Counted from the first letter of the stretch, positions 46,516 through 58,178 are shown. The stretch: 64,000 nucleotides of DNA from Uloborus plumipes (GCA_038373865.1 JAXGGA010001668.1:62001-126000); one strand, 5' to 3'. The notes: generated from the sequence alone by a model not told the origin. Numbers and translations are program-made.

Positions 46516-47069
46516 GTATTCTATTAGTATAACGCTCTGGTTAAATAGTAAATTTACTGATGGCAACACTGACATCAATGGTTCATTACATAACTGTTTA
46601 GTTCCGACCTGAATGAACTAATTAACTAAAGCGCTGAATGACTTTTTATGTTATAAAATTATTTCCTTTACTTTTAGGGGAAAATGTTACAGAATTAACT
46701 CTATCATATGTAACACTGCTATGTAACGCTAATATTAAATTCTGAATTTTTGTCCTCCCATTAACAATCATCATCATTCACTTTTTTTTAGCCTGGACAC
46801 ACCCTTTTTGAAATTCCCCGGTACCCTTTGGCCATACTATTGGAAGTAAGATTCATGCGACTACTATTTTTCTGATCAATGAATTTTTGAGGAATATACC
46901 TATATCCGCATTTTTGTTAAAAGTTACCACAATAGTTTTCATCCTTCACTAAAGAGGATATGTAATGTTATTTTTTCCCCTATGTTGTTCTGGATTCGCC
47001 GCTGTGTATGAATGGCGCCATGGTTTGATCTCTCTTCTGCTGTTTGCGAGTACAGTCGAACCTCCATAT
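46516..47069. other. no gene recognised
   Basis: A 54-bp open segment at 46792-46845 has splice-like borders but is not supported as an exon. A pogo-like end (TACAGTCGAACCTCCATAT) lies at 47051-47069. Confidence 0.4.
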
Positions 47070-50000
47070 CAGTGGCGGCGCTAGCTATGGGGCAAGGGGG
47101 GCAATTGCCCCCCTGTCGGGAACGTCTTGCCCCCCCATCGGGGAAAATTTCGTGCTTCGTCGGGAAAAAATTTCCGACGATCAAATTTGAGCGCCGAAAA
47201 TGTTTCTGATTCCGACGGATTGGTAATTCTCTTCGAATAAAATTATGCAACGAAAAAAACTTTTTTTTTCAAAAACATTCTCAGTATTTGACAACTTGCA
47301 CGATTTCAGACCAATTTCGAACACGAGAACCTTCGGGAAGCCGGTAGCAACAAGAGGAATTGGCGAGCTGCGGTCGTATCTCTTGAACGAACGTTAAGTT
47401 CCGCTGGAGAAAATTATTTTTGTTCAGGTTGAAAAGGGCAAATCTTCCTTTTTTTTTTCTCAACAGCGGTTCCCACCCGCAAATCGCCAGCAGCATGGCA
47501 AACGGACATTCATTGTCACTTTTCTGAGAATCTGATGATCATCAACGACAAAGTAGCTGCTTAATTGCCCTAACCTCATTTAAGACCAGCCGCTAGACAC
47601 GTGTTTCTCTGAGGGCTTTTGTCACCCACCAACTGGAGAGGAGCACGGGATTAGACCCCTTTTTCCTACTTGGACGGCGAATGCCGCGGGTTCCCGCGCA
47701 TTGCATATCGAGCTAAAGAAGCGAAGCACGCAGCACACCCCAGTTTTAACTCGAAAACTTTTCATTCACGGAGTTACTTCTTTCTTAGCAAGAAGAAAAA
47801 AATTGGAACAATATTTGAACGAATTAAAACTTAACAGAATAGAACAGATGTAAATCATCTCCAGAACGCAGAAGTAACTGGGTAAGTGTATTATAAACTT
47901 TTGGAATGCTTTTTTTTAACAATAGGAGCAGGAGCAATTTGAATTTGATGTTTTCTTTTTTTAGCCTACTTTCCCGTTAAAAATAAAAGAGACGAAAAAA
48001 GCATTAAAATTGGCTTAATGCATCTAAAAAATGTCGCCAAGTCCAAAAAATATCGCCAAGTAAAAAAAAGTCAAAAAAAAACAAAAAAATGAAATAAATA
48101 TCGAAAAATTAAAAATTTGAAAGTAGGGTATTGAGATGGGGAATTTGTGTGTCGGTCGGTCTGTCTGTCCCCCCCTAATAACTTTTGAATGAACATTCCG
48201 ATTTGGACAAACTTTTTTTTTGTTGGAAAGATCTCGGCGAGTACAGCTCATTCCCATATTTGATTTTTCGATTTGAACAATTTTTGGTTCAACTTTGAGC
48301 CGTTCAAATAACCGGTCCCGCGATACTAACTTTTGAATGAACAGTCCGATTTGAACAAACTTTTTTTTGTTCGAAAGGTCTTTTCAAGGATACTTCATTC
48401 CCGTATCTACATTTTCGATTTGAACAATTTTTCGTTCAACATTGAACCGTTCAAGCAACCTTTCCCCACCTAATAACTTTTAAGTGAACCGTCCGAATTG
48501 AATAAAGTTTTTTTTGTTCGAAAGATCTTATCAAGAATACTTTATTCCCGTTTTTAAATTTCCGATTTGAACAATTTTTCGTTCAACATTGAACCGTTCA
48601 AACAAGCTCTCACCCCTAATAACTTTTGAGTGAACCGTCCGATTTAAACAAACTTTTTTTTGTTCGAAAGATCTCGGCAAGGATACTTCATCCCCGTTTT
48701 TAAATTTCCGATTTGAACAATTTTTCGTTCAACATTGAACCGTTCAAACAAGCTCTCACACCTAATAACTTTTGAATGAACAGTCCGATTTAAACAAACT
48801 TTTTTTTGTTCAAAAGATCTCAGCAAGGATGCTTCATTACCGTATTTAAATTTTCAGTTTGAACATTTTTTTTTGTTCAACATTGAACTGTTCAAACAAC
48901 CTTTCCCCACCTAATAACTTTTAAGTGAACCGTCCGAATTGAATAAACTTTTTTTTGTTCGAAAGATCTCGTAGAGGCTCATTCCTATATTTCACTTTTC
49001 AATTTGAACCATTTTTCGTTCAATGATGAACCGTTCAGAAAACATTTTAACATGAGCGCCTACGGAGAAATTTAAATTGAATGTTGATTCTGAACTTCAA
49101 GGCGGATTTCCTTCAAACTAACTTTGTAAGAAAATGGTTTTGATAAATAATGTATTGTAAAGTACTTTTTTGAATAATCTTCTGTGAGGACTCTGATTCC
49201 GACTCCGACTCCGCAAACATGGCGGAAATGCAGGCTCAGAAAAAAATGACTGACTGGGCAGACGATTTTTTGTTTATTTATTTATTTGTTTTGTTTAATT
49301 TATTATTATTTTTTTTTTTATCAGACGATTTTTTTTGTTAACAAAAATTTTTCATTCACGAGAGCATTTTATTCCTTATTTATATTTAACAACTGGCAAC
49401 GGATTAAAAATGAAACTCAAGACATTTTATTAACGAACGAGTTTTTTTTTCTTTCTTTGATAAAATGTGTTTTGAAGTTCTTTGTACTTTTATTTTATTT
49501 ATTTATTTTTTTTTCTTTTGAAAACGATTGTGGAATTTTTCTACGGAAGAACTATAGCAGTTACATTCTTTTAAAGGTGCGACAAAACTTTATTGACTCG
49601 TTTATTTACTTTTTACGTGTCTATTTTATCTGATGAGAGGGGTATATTTTGCTTTCAGAAATCAGCTTTAAGTGCAAAAAGATATGTTTGACATAATTTT
49701 TAGTTTTAGATAATCAAGAGAATATTGATCAGATGCTACAATGCCTATGTCGATGTACGGGAAAGTAGGCTCGTTTAGTTCTTGACAGAACTTCTTGTTC
49801 TTTCTTTCATTTAAAAATGTGCACATTTAGATAGCAACGAGTTAATAATTAAATCTACATACTTTGTGTGTTTGGAGGTGAGGGAACAAAAAAGTGTTGA
49901 TACTTTTGTTTCGCTCCTATTTTTCTCTCTCAAGCAGAATAGTTTAAAGCTAATTCTTTTTATTTATTGATTTCAATTACACTTCATTTATTTTTCATTT

Positions 50001-50991
50001 CCTTTTTTCGTTTCGTGTATCCTCTGAAATTCTCAATCCTCATTTTTAAGGATCCTCATTTTCAACCCCCCAACATGGAAGGGGGTTATAAAGTTGACGT
50101 GTCTGTGTGTTTGTCGATCTGTGTATCTGTCTGTGGCACTCTAGAGCCTAATCGGATGGAGCGATTTCAAAAAAAAAAAAAAAATGTTTGAAAGGAGAGT
50201 TGATCGCGATTGTTCTTAGCTAGATCGCGTCTTCGAATGACATTAATTAACGAAGATAGTAATTAAAAACCTTTAGAACGTTTTTCCCTATTTTTGAAGA
50301 GAAAAAATACTTGAAAAGCTTAAACAACTATATATATATAAAAAAAAATGCGTCTGATAGAATGTGTTTGGAACTTCTATGTTATATAGCATTCGAATAT
50401 TAACTAACGTTTTTTAGCAAATGCGGCCTTACATTTATGATATTAGATATAGTATATTACGATTTATGATTGTCGGTCGACGGGAAAAGAAAACTCAATG
50501 ATTTAAAATGTTTTTCTATCGCCATTTTCTATTTGTTAACAATTTAAAATACGAGTAATTGTATAAAGCAGTAAGAAACCGCTCCTAATCCAGGGCTAAA
50601 TTGATTTTAGTAGGAGGTTTTAAAAGAATACTAAATTTTTCCTCTTTATTCTGCTTTTGCGACTGACGAATTTGCTAGTAAGGAGTATCTTTCCTTTTAC
50701 GTGTTTACCTTGTTCTCTCGAAAAAAATTAAATATATTTAAATTTAAAATGCTTTTGAGCAGTGTAGTTCATTTTAATCTGGGTCGGGGGTTTTAAAATT
50801 TTTTAATCTTTGTACTTGTACTATTTAGTTTTAGTTTCATGGTAAGAACGATTACCTTTCAATCGAATGCATCATAAAAAATTGAAAAACTGGGGACAGG
50901 GGAGGGGGGTAACTAAATTTTTGAATTATATCTGTGCCCCCCTGTCGGGCAAGCTTGCCCCCCTGTCGGACATTTCCTAGCGCCACCTCTG
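47070..50991. mobile_element. TIR element with GCCCCCC-rich ends, host to unit B
   Basis: CAGTGGCGGCGCTAG at the left matches the inverted CTAGCGCCACCTCTG at the right. Both subterminal parts repeat GGGGGGCAA and CCCCCCTGTCGGG. Unit B (47957-49799) is nested inside. No transposase was recognised in the remaining 2 kb and no clear target duplication is visible. Confidence 0.6.
47957..49799 (-). mobile_element. 2 kb repeat unit B (right partner of inverted pair)
   Basis: Inverted relative of unit A, from TTTTAGCCTACTTTCCCG to CAGAACTTCTTGTT. It keeps the microsatellite (now GGTCGGTCTGTCTGTC), the GGCGAT repeats and a 145-bp tandem array (48170-49060). The order and number of array units differ from unit A. 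TCCGACTCCGACTCCGC near 49199 matches the copy at 44344. Confidence 0.75.
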
Positions 50992-51512
50992 CCCCCAGAT
51001 ATTTCAGCTAGCGACGGCCCTGGGTGTGGTGTAGTGGACTCTGTGGATCACTTTGTTCTTTCGTGTCAGCTACAGAAGTCCAGAGAAGGTTACTCAGGAA
51101 ATCAGTTGGTTGTGCCCCCATCTCCTTCTCTTCCCTTTTGTGGTTGGATAGGCATAGGTCCGCCTTTCGGGCAGTTCGCTCTGTTTGTCGGTTTCTGATT
51201 TTGTGCGGTCGGTTTTGTTGAGTTGGGTTCTTTGATGCACCATGCACGGTCTGTAGTTTTGGACCGTTCTTTTTGAGGATTATTGGAGGCAAAGCCTTAT
51301 ATCAAAGTTTTAAAACACAAGAATTTAAACTTGTTGATTTATTTTATCTTGGACGTTATAAATGAACAAAAGTCCACCATTATTTTTCAAAATAATACTT
51401 TACTTTTTTAGTGATTATTTAAAAATATCGCATGGGTGTCCCACTTAACCTATACTAAAAGGAAAAGAGGTCACCCACCTTTTATTTAAATTTGAAGCAA
51501 CGTAATCTAAAA
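50992..51512 (+). pseudogene. possible LINE reverse-transcriptase tail fragment
   Basis: On +, DSVDHFVLSCQLQKS (about 51040) resembles the C-terminal Cys/His region of LINE proteins (DTVxHFVxxCP). The following VQRRLLRKSVGCAPISFSSL and FRAVRSVCRFLILCGRF lie in another frame. The piece is about 250 bp, frameshifted and without ends. I am not certain of the family, and a chance resemblance is possible. The rest of the interval shows nothing. Confidence 0.3.
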
Positions 51513-52074
51513 CAGCGGTTCTCGACCTTTTTTGACCAGCGGACTATCAAGAAGTTTTGAAAAAACCCGGACAGGTGATGTTCTTTTCTTGTCTTTTTCT
51601 CCTCTTTTTTTTCGGGGGAGGGGGAGGGTCCTTCATTTGCAGATCGATAATACATGTTTTTTTTTTTTTTTTTCGACTTAAAAGAAAAAAAAAAAAAAAA
51701 CTTTCGACAAAAGTGCCATTAAATATAGTGAAAAAGTATTATGAATGGCTGTGGTTTTTTCTCTTTTTTTACAGAATAATAAAAATAACTAATAAACTAA
51801 CATAAGTAATTATTTCAATAATCAGATATAACTAATTAACATAGCTGAAAATCATAGAAAGCAAGAAAATTAATCACGATTCACGATATTAACCTAAATG
51901 TCGTCGTATAGGGTATTATTAGTATTATTATTCTATTTTCTTTTCTTTCTTTCTCTCTCTCTCTCTCTTGAGTGAAAACTTTTTTTAAGGTGGATAATCA
52001 AAAATCTCTAAGGAACAGTCAAATTTTTCTGCGGACCCGTGCTGGTCTACCGGACCACCGATTACGAACCGCTG
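51513..52074. mobile_element. hAT MITE, 562 bp
   Basis: CAGCGGTTCTCGACC and the inverted TTACGAACCGCTG are flanked by a perfect 8-bp duplication ATCTAAAA (51505-51512 and 52075-52082). The CAGCGGTTCTC end is typical of Charlie-like hAT MITEs. Contains T/A runs and a CT microsatellite at 51954-51969. Confidence 0.93.
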
Positions 52075-52082
52075 ATCTAAAA

Positions 52083-52827
52083 AAGGAGTCTTTCTTGAAA
52101 AGAAGGAAAATTTTTACTGAAAATTTATTGAAAGCCTTAATCTCCATATATTGTTTCTCTAAGCCGAATCCTATACCCGATCGAAACTCGCTCATTTCTT
52201 TATCGAATTGCATGAAAATTTATGATTTTGAAGCTTATCCCGTGGGCTATTGACGAAAATTAGACCCACCCTCTAAAAAGTGTCGGTTCGTTTTTTATTC
52301 GAACTTCAATTTTTGGGCACAAAATTGACTCTATCTAGCGAAATAATTGTCGTATCGTCTCCATTTTGATTTCATTCGAAAGATTAAAAAAAATGCGTTC
52401 TTTAGAACGTTTCTCCGCTAGCGCCGCGTAACGAGAATCTCGAAAATCCACGTTTAAGCGACTTATAAGCGATTGAAGTTTGAAAAAGTTAAATTTTTTG
52501 CTCAACTGTTAAAATATCGTTACCATTGTTGTTCAAAGCAATTTTAAATGCGACATTTCAAGCCAAGGCTTAGCTCGGTAAACCTTAATTGTAACTTTTA
52601 TTGTTTCAAAATACTATGGTAGTTTTGCGATAACGTTAGTATTTAGTTTAGTAGTAGCCTTAGGTATTTTATTTTAATATAGGGTATCACTTTTGTAGTA
52701 GTTGTAAAAGTGAACGTGTCTTTGATCTCTTTGAAAAGTTGTCAGAACGACGGCAGTTGATGGCGATATTGTGCAAACGTACAAGATTTTACAATGCCAA
52801 GGAACAGGGTACCAACAGGCAGACTAA
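52083..52827. other. probable Helitron interior, no gene recognised
   Basis: Lies upstream of the Helitron coding fragment and may belong to the same element. A 5' TC terminus could not be placed. Confidence 0.35.
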
Positions 52828-53094
52828 CAGGAAGGTGTCTACTACCTAGACAATATTAGACAATTCAACAATGCTTTGGCCTTCGCTTCAGTCAAAGTGG
52901 ACTCAGTTAACATTCCTGGCAGAGGTCCATATTGTTTTAAACTACATGGTCAAGTGTACCATATGATCGGGAACTTGCAACCTCCGGCAGGGACTACACC
53001 AACTTACGCTGCACTTTTCTTTATAGATTTCGACACTGCGCTGCAACTTCGGGCAGATAATGAAGCCAATAAAAATTGTCGTATTAAATTTTAA
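52828..53094 (+). pseudogene. Helitron Rep/helicase protein fragment
   Basis: An open + frame after TAA at 52825 reads QEGVYYLDNIRQFNNALAFA, then VNIPGRGPYCFKLHGQVYHM and GNLQPPAGTTPTYAALFFID. It ends NKNCRIKF and a stop at 53092. The phrase 'FNNALAFAS...GPYCFxxHGQVYHxIGxLxP' is the conserved N-terminal region found in Helitron RepHel proteins and their PIF1-like annotations. In intact elements a Rep endonuclease and a PIF1-type helicase of more than 1000 residues follow. Here only about 88 residues remain, directly before the Helitron 3' end, so this is an internally deleted, non-autonomous copy. Confidence 0.88.
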
Positions 53095-53117
53095 GTTTAG
53101 AGTTTTTTTTTTTTTTG

Positions 53118-53142
53118 GCGGAATTCCGCACGGGTCACCTAG
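53118..53142 (+). terminator. Helitron 3' terminus (hairpin plus CTAG)
   Basis: The perfect 12-bp palindrome GCGGAATTCCGC (53118-53129) is followed after nine bases by CTAG (53139-53142), and the next base is T. A short GC hairpin about 10 bp before CTRR, inserted before T, defines Helitron 3' ends, where it stops rolling-circle transposition. Confidence 0.88.
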
Positions 53143-53870
53143 TCTATATGTATTGTAGTGCCATATCTATAAAGTGGGATCCGGCTAAAAGATCCGTAAC
53201 CAAAAGGTCCACGGGCTTCTATCCTTCGGATATTTTGGACGTGGATCTTCCGTTCGTGGAATTTCCATCCCACATTCCTAGAAAATGAACATAATATACT
53301 TGATTAAGATCAATTTTGGCAACTTAACAAACATTATAGGTCGAAAAAATAAAGTATAAACACTATCAATGACAGCATTTATTTAAACTTGGCTGAGAGA
53401 GAATTGTTATCTCTTCATAACTCAGTAATAATTCCAATATTATCTGAATCAAGCTATTTCTGTTCTTTCTTTCAAATTTCAAAAATTAGAGTTACATACA
53501 TTTCACTTTATAACTTTCTTTGATGTAAGTTTCAAATACATAGTTTCCAACTTTTGCAGTTTTTTTAGCTGAACTATGAATTTCTTCCAAGTCTACATAA
53601 TTATCTTGTATTTCAGTATAAAAATTCCTCATCATATTTGCTTTTCATTTTAAATCAACCTAAAAAGTAATGATCGACTGAAAAACGACTTATTTCACCA
53701 AAATAAAAGAAGAAAATGCCAATAACAAGCTGAAAATTCCAACTTTTTTCAAGTTATTTCATAAAAATAGAATTTTGAACGGTAAGGGGGAATGAGTCAT
53801 ATATTTACTGTTGATTTTTCTGACTATCTATATTCCGTATTTTTAGTGGTCATGTAATGTTAAAATACAA
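53143..53870. other. no gene recognised
   Basis: AT-rich DNA without a supported feature. Confidence 0.4.
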
Positions 53871-53934
53871 ATACAAATACAAATGTGGCGACCAGCAGCA
53901 GGCTCAGGGCCCAACTTGGCTGGTCCTAGTCAAA

Positions 53935-55290
53935 TTAAAGACCCCAATGAAGATCAATGGCCCTCTTAAAGCCATCTACTCCATTGCTCTTTACCGCCTC
54001 TTCCGGTAAGCTGTTCCAAGTTCCCACTACCCTGCTAAAATAGTAATTTTTTCGAATTTCCAGGTTCGCCTGAGGTTTAAACAGCTTAAAACAATGACCC
54101 CTTGTCCTGCTTTCCTTGCAAAAATCCAACCCTGCAACATCATTCATTTTAATAAATTTAAAAAACTGAATCATGTCCCCTCTGGTTCTCCGTTGCTCAA
54201 GACTATACATATTAAGCATTCTAAGTCTGGAATCATAGTCTAAATTAGAAAGTCCATTCACTAACCTTGTAGCCCTCCTTTGTACCCTTTCCAATAAATT
54301 AATGTCTTTCTTCAGATAAGGAGACCAAAACTGAACAGCATACTCCAAATGAGGTCTTACCAAACTTCTATATAGAGGCAGAAGAACCTTCTTAGAATTG
54401 TTTGAAATAGATCTATTAATAAACCCAAGCATCCTATTGGCTTTGTTACTAGCTATGCTGCACTGTTGACTGTACTTGAAATCCTGATTTATTAAGACAC
54501 CTAGATCCATAACATTATCTGCCCTACTAATGACTGAACCCTGTAAATAATAGCTTGTATGCTTATTTCCATGACCGAAATGCAGCACTTGACATTTCCC
54601 AACATTAACTGCCATACCCCACTTGTCTGCCCATTTAGTAATATGATCCAAATCCTGTTGCAGCTGATTTATTTGTTCGTCATTCTCCACAACCCCCATA
54701 AGTTTGACATCATCGGCAAAACAATTCATGTTTCCAGAAACATTTTCATGAATGTCATTCATAAAAATAATAAACAAAAGGGGACCTAAAACTGATCCTT
54801 GGGGAACCCCACTTAAAACTTCACTCCATTTAGAATAGTTACCCCTAACAACTACTCTTTGTTTCCTTCCTGTCAGCCAATTCCTAACCCAAACTAGAAT
54901 TTTACCTCCTACCCCTATACCAGCTAATTTGCTGAGTAGTGCTACATGCGGTACCTTATCGAAAGCTTTTTGAAAATCTATGTAAACAACATCTACGCAT
55001 TTTTTACTATCTAAAGCCAAGGTAACCTTGTCGTAGAAATGTAATAAATTAGTAGCACACGATTTACCTTTTCTGAAACCATACTGCAAACTACTCAACA
55101 GCCCATTATTTTCTAAGAAATTCATAATCTTAATTTTGATCAATGTTTCAAAAATTTTACATACCACTGAAGTCAGACTCACAGGCCTATAATTTCCTGC
55201 ATTACCTCTAGACCCTTTCTTGAAGAGTGGTGTAATGTTAGCTAGTTTCCAGTCCTCTGGCACTATCCCTGAGTTATACGTACGAAGCAT
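53935..55290 (-). pseudogene. CR1 ORF2, reverse transcriptase part
   Basis: From YNSGIVPEDWKLANITPLFK the RT motifs follow in order: NYRPVSLTSVVCKIFE, YIDFQKAFDKVPH (first catalytic Asp), GVPQGSVLGPLLFIIFMNDI, and NCFADDVKLMG (FADD active site). The thumb and C-terminal region (FWSPYLKKDINLLERVQRRA) follow, and it ends DLHWGL at a stop at 53935. The enzyme copies element RNA at a nicked target site. This frame is shifted relative to the endonuclease part by what looks like a 4-base duplication (TACG in CGTACGTA, about 55280-55287). Active-site residues are intact; the break upstream is what disables it. Confidence 0.95.
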
Positions 55291-56857
55291 TGAATATATT
55301 AACTATAGCGTCAACTAATTCCTCTGCACATTCTACTAGAATTTTTGGATAAATATTATCTGGTCCCGGAGCTTTTGTGGTTTTAATTTTTTTCAAATAA
55401 AGTAAAACGTCCTCCCTGGAAAATACAAAGTCCTCAAGCTGTGTAGTAGCTTGTGTCTTGCTTGTGTCAACTGTTGAGATACAGTTATCGTTAAAAACAC
55501 TGGAAAAAAAGTCATTTAGAACATTTGCTATATCACCATCATTCTGAATTAAATTTCCATGCTCATCTACTAGTGGCCCAATTTGACTATTTCGAACTTT
55601 CCCAGAATTTGCGTATGCAAAAAACTCCTTTGGATTCCTGTCAATATTATCTGCCAGCTTTTGTTCCAATTCTCTTTTCTGAAACCGTACCAAATACTTA
55701 AAACTACGCCTAGCCTCACAATACGGTAGCCTGTCTGCGCTGTGACCAGTTTCTTTTAATCGACGAAAAGAAGCTTGCTTACGATTTAGAGCATCCTTAG
55801 TTTCCCTAGTGAACCACATGGGCCAAATTTTTGTGTTTACCCCTTTTCTCCTAAAAGGAACAAAATCTCCAACTGTTTTTGCTAGTTTTTCCTTAAACTC
55901 TGTCCACTGCAAATTTACATCGCTATTGTCCAAACCTGATGAAAAAACCGCTTTCAAACTCTGCCTGAGTGCGACAAAATCAGTATTTCTGAAATTAGGT
56001 ACAAACCTAAAATTTTTGTCTTTGTGCATATCAAACTTAATCCCAAACCTAATGCTGTTGTGGTCACTATCCCCAATATGCTCCCCTACACATAATGCCT
56101 GTACAGAGCCTTCAACATTGCAGAAAACAAGATCCAAAACAGTATCCTGCCGTGTTCCCTCAGAAACAACTTGATCTAAAAAACAGTCACCAATTACTTT
56201 TAGAAATTCCTCTTCTCTACTATTATTGGGGTAAGAATTATTCCAATCAATGCCCGGAAAATTGAAATCCCCCATTATAATTACTGGTCCCTTACTCGAC
56301 ATGTCTCTAATAATACGATACATCTGTTCATCTTGACCCTGGCTTAGATTAGGTGGCCTATAAATGTTACCCAAACGTAATTTTTTACCCTTACCGCTCA
56401 TCAATTCTAGCCAAACCATGTCAATATCATTAGGTTTGTCATTTATTGCCAATTCATTGCAAGTTAAAGTATCTCTAACATAAAATAAAACCCCACCACC
56501 TCTTTTACCTACTCTATCTTGTCTAAACAAATTATACCCAGCAATACACAATAAATCATCATCATTTTTGGTAGCCCATGTCTCGGTAACTCCAATAATA
56601 TCCAACTTCTCATCTATAATTATGCTTTTCAATTCTTCCATCTTGTTCCTAATACTGCGAGCATTGGTATAAAAAACCTTAAGCATGCCCAACTTGCTTT
56701 TATTCAACCCCTTGCGGTTTCTTGAATCGAAATTGTTGAAATGACTACTCTTATTTTCCTCCTTATTACCATTCCTAATTAAACCCAAATAGTTTGCATA
56801 TTTTTGCAACCTTCTCCGTGAACCCTGCCCCCCCTTCAAACTTAGTTTTTTGACTCA
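55274..56857 (-). pseudogene. CR1 ORF2, endonuclease part
   Basis: The frame is open from just after a TGA at 56855-56857 and has no ATG near its start; the first codons after the shift site are LSLKGGQG. APE-type endonuclease motifs are VFYTNARSIRNKM (Asn), GVTETWA (Glu), MGDFNFPGIDW (Asp/Asn) and GDSDHNSIRF (catalytic SDH). It continues through a linker (DFVFSREDVLLYLKKIKTTK, APGPDNIYP) into the start of RT. It stops after IFNASYV because of the indel near 55280. The absence of an ATG at the ORF1 joint is explained by the frameshift site at 56845-56851. Confidence 0.94.
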
Positions 56858-57680
56858 GAATACTCCAAAACCAAACCACTAACCATTTTAACCCCTGTAG
56901 AACTCAGATGCAGGCCATCCCTAGCAATCCAATCTCGCTTACAATAACTCCACACATCGATGAATCTGATACTGCGCATATGGCAAATTTCTTTGAGTAT
57001 CAGGTTCATGCACCTAGCCCGCTGGTTTAACCAGCTCCTATTGACTCCGTACCTGGGCAGCAACCCAACCACTTGGACACTGGTCGAACTGTTGGTTGCT
57101 TTATCCAACAGGGAATTCCACTCGTTCCTAAATTCCTCATTATTACTACGGCCTACATCGTTCGTTCCCACCCATAAAGTGACCATATCCTCCTTATCAA
57201 ATGTCCCCCTCTTCTCCGCAACCTTATTTACATCCTTCACCCGAGCCCCTGGTAAACAACACCTAGCCACCTTACGTTTTACCCTCCCGATTGAATTTCC
57301 CACCTCACGCACCATAGAATCCCCCAATATTACCCCCTTCGTCTCCCAGTCTGTCTCCTTACTGCTAACTTCCCCCTTCTCCTCTGGAATAATCCCACTA
57401 ACTAACTCACAGCTAATGCCCACATCCTTTTTAATAACTTCCCCTTTCCATCTGAATTGTTTACCTCCTCTGTCCCACAACCTGAGGCTATTTGAGCCTG
57501 CAAAATGGTCATCCTATTTTTTAAGTCCAGGAGCTCAGCACACTTAGTGCAAGTGAAATCATCCTCAGAAATGGACTCCTCTTTTCCCTCATACAGGCAG
57601 AACATCTGACAAATGTCGCAAGAAATCCACCTGCTCCCCTTCCCATTCTTAACCTCTTTCAAAATGCATATAACACCCAT
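56842..57680 (-). pseudogene. CR1 ORF1: zinc finger plus SGNH esterase, frameshifted
   Basis: Starts at a true ATG (57678-57680), MGVICILKEV. A finger of PHD type follows (WISCDICQMFCLYEG and FTCTKCAELL), then a short coiled-coil-like stretch (DLKNRMTILQAQI). A single frameshift near 57470-57490 divides it from the second part. That part has the SGNH hydrolase blocks GVILGDSMVREVG (GDS serine), MVTLWVGTNDVG (GTND) and ARDGLHLSSTG (catalytic Asp-x-x-His). It ends YSESKN at TAA 56842-56844. ORF1 proteins of CR1/L2 elements are RNA-associated, and their esterase is thought to help at membranes. The catalytic residues are all present. Confidence 0.92.
56845..56851 (-). promoter_or_regulatory. candidate -1 ribosomal frameshift site
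   Basis: The last ORF1 codons are TCA AAA AAC TAA, so the heptamer A AAA AAC is in the canonical X XXY YYZ register directly before the stop. A shift back by one base gives CTA AGT TTG AAG, exactly the ORF2 frame. G7 and further G-rich sequence (56828-56834) follow within ten bases and could form a stalling structure. Register and position are seen; frameshifting is inferred. Confidence 0.6.
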
Positions 57681-58096
57681 AATAACTCAAATGATCCACT
57701 TATACAAAAGCAAAACAAAAAGACAAAAGTGCAAAATTTTAAGAGTAACTACTAATAATTAAAATAAGAAATCATTTGAGATAAAGATACAAAGAATGCA
57801 GATAACTAAGTCAGTAGTAAATAAAAAGAAACTAACTTGCTACACCCAACAAAGAACACAGGCCTAACAACAAAGGAATCACCACATTTTAGGCTTAGCT
57901 CAAAAAATTGAAAAACACTTTAAGAATGCAAGTAAAGCAAAAATAAGTCTCAATGCACAGAAATACTAAATTATATGCTGAAATACAATAAAAATACCAA
58001 AACTGATACAATAAAAACAAACAATTTACATTAAAAAAATCACTTAGCTCAGAGCAGCAAAAATCTCCCCTGCAACACTGGCGCCCTCTAGCGGCG
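57681..58096 (-). other. CR1 5' untranslated leader
   Basis: AT-rich leader between the probable 5' end at 58096 and the ORF1 ATG. CR1-type elements carry an internal promoter here; no motif is assigned. Confidence 0.6.

Positions 58097-58155
<59 letters not shown>
58097..58155. repeat. poly(A) run of 59
   Basis: An uninterrupted A run abutting the 5' end of the antisense CR1 element (poly(T) in its sense). Length may be affected by assembly. Confidence 0.9.
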
Positions 58156-58157
<2 letters not shown>

Positions 58158-58178
58158 AGGTGTAGGAATAATACCACC

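Larger units (their letters stand above)
53871..58096 (-). mobile_element. CR1-like non-LTR retrotransposon, nearly full length
   Basis: On the minus strand the element starts near 58096 (CGCCGCTAGAGGGCGCCAGT) with an untranslated leader of about 400 bp. It carries ORF1 (zinc finger plus esterase), then ORF2 (endonuclease plus reverse transcriptase), and a 3' end of about 60 bp closed by a (TTTGTA)n tail (53871-53884). PHD-type finger plus SGNH esterase in ORF1, an APE endonuclease, and a short microsatellite tail instead of poly(A) are CR1-clade traits. Only two frame-breaking indels were found, so the copy is young. No target duplication is evident. Confidence 0.93.

Noticed and set aside
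46792..46845. Possible 54-bp exon with AG and GTAAGA borders
   Set aside because: Open in two frames and short enough to be chance. In the frame set by choline kinase exon 3 the peptide does not resemble the kinase, and the donor also precedes no known exon.
54559..57547. Plus-strand frames of 76-195 codons
   Set aside because: They are antisense shadows of the CR1 ORF1 and ORF2 coding sequence.
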